Part shown: positions 15,321-16,708 of the stretch, in pieces | Position numbering within the stretch: position 1 is the stretch's first letter | Layout of the letters: each line of letters opens with the position of its first letter | NCBI GenBank assembly: GCA_005240015.1 | Contig: SBBV01000214.1 | Span: 1-16,708, forward strand | Source of the DNA: Candidatus Odyssella thessalonicensis | GTDB lineage: Bacteria > Pseudomonadota > Alphaproteobacteria > Bin65 | DNA: 16,708 bases | Reading direction: 5' to 3' | Position numbers and translations under genes: made by a program | Notes under the pieces: model-generated | The model's input: the letters and a program-made list of their open reading frames with translations, nothing else | Database searches by the model: none | Told to the model about the DNA's origin: nothing

Positions 15321-16547
15321 ATGACGGCGGCCAGTCACGGGCGCATCACCGCCACGCTTTGCGCCGCCGAGATTCTCGGCATGCTCGGCTTCTCGGCGGT
15401 GCCGGCGCTGCTGCCCGAGCTGCAGAAGGCCTGGCGCATGTCGGCGACCGAGGCCGGCACGCTCACCGGCGCGTTCTTCGCCGGCTACATGGTGGCGGTG
15501 CCGCTGCTCACGGCGCTCACCGACCGCGTCGACGCGCGGAAGATCTATCGCGCAGCGACTGTGCTGGCGGCGCTCGCCAATCTCGGGCTGGCGCTGCTCG
15601 CGCGCGATTTCGCAAGCGGCGTCGTGTTCCAGGTGCTGGCCGGCATCGGCTTGGCCGGCATGTACATGCCGGGCCTGAAGCTCCTCTCCGATCACGTCAC
15701 CGGCCCCAAGCAGTCGCGCTTCGTCGCGTTCTACACCTCGAGCTTCGGCGTGGCCGCCTCGCTTTCGTTCGTCGTCGCCGGCGCGGTCGCCTCGCTGTTC
15801 GACTGGCGCTTCGCGTTCGGCCTCGGCGCGGCCGGCGCTGCGGCGGCGGCCCTGCTCACGCTGTTCGTGCCGCCCGGCGCGAGCGCGGCGCCGGGTGCAG
15901 GCTCGCTCGCGCGGCTGCTCGACGTGCGGCCGGTGCTGCGCAATCGCAGCGCGATGGTCTATGTGCTCGGCTATGCCGCGCACAATTTCGAGCTGTTCGC
16001 GATCCGCGGCTGGATCGTCACGTTCCTCGTCTTCAGCCAGTCGCTGCAGCCGGCCGGCGCGCTCGTCTGGAGCGCGCCGGTGGTGGCGGGCATCGCGACC
16101 TTGCTCGGTGTCGTCACCAGCATCCTCGGCAACGAGGTCGCGATGCGCATCGGCCGCCGCCGCTTCATCCTCATCGTGATGCTGGCGACGGCCGCGCTCG
16201 TCGCGCTGATCGGCTGGGCGGCGCCACTGCCTTATCCGATCGTGGCGCTGCTCTTGCTGCTGCACGCGATGATGATGACGTTCGATTCGGCCTCGCTCAC
16301 GGCCGGGGCCCTCGCGGCGGCGCCGCCCGGCCAGCGCGGCGCCACGATGGCCGTGCATTCGGGATTGGGCTTCGGCTTCGCATTCTTGGGCGCGGTCGCG
16401 ATCGGCGCGGTCCTCGATCTCGCCGGCCCCAACACGGTGCTCGGCTGGGGCCTCGCCTTTGCAACCGTGGCGCTCGTCGACGCGGCGGGCGCGTTGCTCG
16501 TGTGGCTCTGGGGGCGCGAAAAGCCGCCGTCCGCGCCGACAACCTGA
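15321..16547 (+). CDS. MFS transporter
   Basis: This 408-residue integral membrane protein has about twelve hydrophobic segments, typical of the major facilitator superfamily. After the second segment comes GYMVAVPLLTALTDRVDARK, matching the loop motif A form G-x-x-x-D-R-x-x-x-R/K. A second basic loop between helices, GNEVAMRIGRRRF, sits at the start of the C-terminal half. It begins ten bases after the lpdA stop with no strong ribosome binding site, so it is probably co-transcribed with lpdA. The substrate cannot be told from the sequence. The resemblance is to small-solute or drug permeases with short loops, and no additional domain is present. Functional coupling to lpdA is not established. 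Confidence 0.88.
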   Translation: MTAASHGRITATLCAAEILGMLGFSAVPALLPELQKAWRMSATEAGTLTGAFFAGYMVAVPLLTALTDRVDARKIYRAATVLAALANLGLALLARDFASGVVFQVLAGIGLAGMYMPGLKLLSDHVTGPKQSRFVAFYTSSFGVAASLSFVVAGAVASLFDWRFAFGLGAAGAAAAALLTLFVPPGASAAPGAGSLARLLDVRPVLRNRSAMVYVLGYAAHNFELFAIRGWIVTFLVFSQSLQPAGALVWSAPVVAGIATLLGVVTSILGNEVAMRIGRRRFILIVMLATAALVALIGWAAPLPYPIVALLLLLHAMMMTFDSASLTAGALAAAPPGQRGATMAVHSGLGFGFAFLGAVAIGAVLDLAGPNTVLGWGLAFATVALVDAAGALLVWLWGREKPPSAPTT

Positions 16548-16624
16548 AGGCGAGATGAACGCGGCGCTCAGTTTGGGTTCAAGCGCACTCCGCTAGAGAC
16601 GGAATTATCGAGGGGGGGTGTGCC

Positions 16625-16708
16625 ATGAACGCGACGAAGGGATTGTTGGAAACGACTGTCCTGACGGAGCGGTGCTTGATCGGAGATGAGGGTAGGTCCC
16701 TCGCAGTC
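16625..16708 (+). CDS. 5' end of an unidentified gene, cut by the window edge
   Basis: Twenty-eight codons are visible, beginning MNATKGLLETTVLTERCLIG and open to the last base. A strong G-rich site (GAGGGGGGGTG, ending six bases before the ATG) supports a start. The fragment is too short for a family call and shows no signal peptide or membrane segment. Because the gene is incomplete its status as a real CDS is only probable. It is on the same strand as lpdA and the MFS gene, 77 bases after the latter. Confidence 0.45.
   Translation, partial: MNATKGLLETTVLTERCLIGDEGRSLAV

Noticed and set aside
16555..16596. Thirteen-codon ORF MNAALSLGSSALR before the last partial gene
   Set aside because: It has an AAGGCGAG-like site, but there is no leader-peptide signature, no codon run of a regulatory amino acid and no attenuator hairpin; too short to support.
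1..16708. CRISPR arrays, tRNA or rRNA genes, insertion sequences, phage or defence genes
   Set aside because: None was seen: no regularly spaced repeats, no tRNA cloverleaf recognised, and no transposase, integrase, nuclease or restriction motifs in the credible proteins.

Overview
The window is about 16.7 kb of GC-rich DNA with strong G/C preference at third codon positions. It carries an alphaproteobacterial-style TCA-cycle cluster: sucC (3' end), sucD, sucA and sucB, then lpdA further along on the same strand. The close spacing of the suc genes, the protein sequences and the types of intergenic repeat all suggest a member of Rhodospirillales, Hyphomicrobiales or a nearby group. Genus cannot be read from the sequence alone.

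Layout. Positions 1-5377 hold succinyl-CoA synthetase (beta subunit tail, complete alpha subunit) followed by E1 and E2 of 2-oxoglutarate dehydrogenase. A perfect palindrome lies between sucD and sucA, and a hairpin directly follows sucB. Positions 5503-10739 hold + strand genes for exported or membrane proteins: an LprI/DUF1311-like cysteine-rich protein ending at a strong terminator; a DUF2330 protein paired with a stand-alone NqrB/RnfD-like membrane protein; a 40-codon secreted-peptide ORF; an unrecognised secreted protein with eight cysteines; and a secreted PAN/Apple-like protein with a PEGA-like tail. Positions 10942-13805 hold three - strand genes: a periplasmic serine beta-lactamase-family hydrolase, a membrane-anchored trypsin-like protease and a DUF350 membrane protein. 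The last two are only 3 nt apart. An inverted pair of REP-like palindromes fills the gap between hydrolase and protease. Positions 13922-16547 return to the + strand with lpdA and an MFS transporter. The first 28 codons of another gene run off the right edge.

How the genes work together. SucA, SucB and Lpd are the E1, E2 and E3 components that convert 2-oxoglutarate to succinyl-CoA, which SucCD converts to succinate with nucleotide triphosphate formation. Here about 8.5 kb of envelope and secreted-protein genes separates lpdA from sucB, although in many relatives the two are close. Nothing in the sequence gives those envelope genes a metabolic role in the cycle.

No CRISPR array, tRNA, rRNA, insertion sequence or recognisable defence or phage system was seen. 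The least explained part is 8952-10940: a very small secreted-peptide ORF with an excellent ribosome binding site, about 260 bp of possibly decayed DNA, and two cysteine-rich exported proteins whose 3' flanks share a short stem-loop-like repeat. The DUF2330/RnfD-like pair is the other candidate for uncharacterised biology. It has the NPA and DPxT signatures of the RnfD/NqrB fold, but no SGAT-type flavinylation motif is visible.
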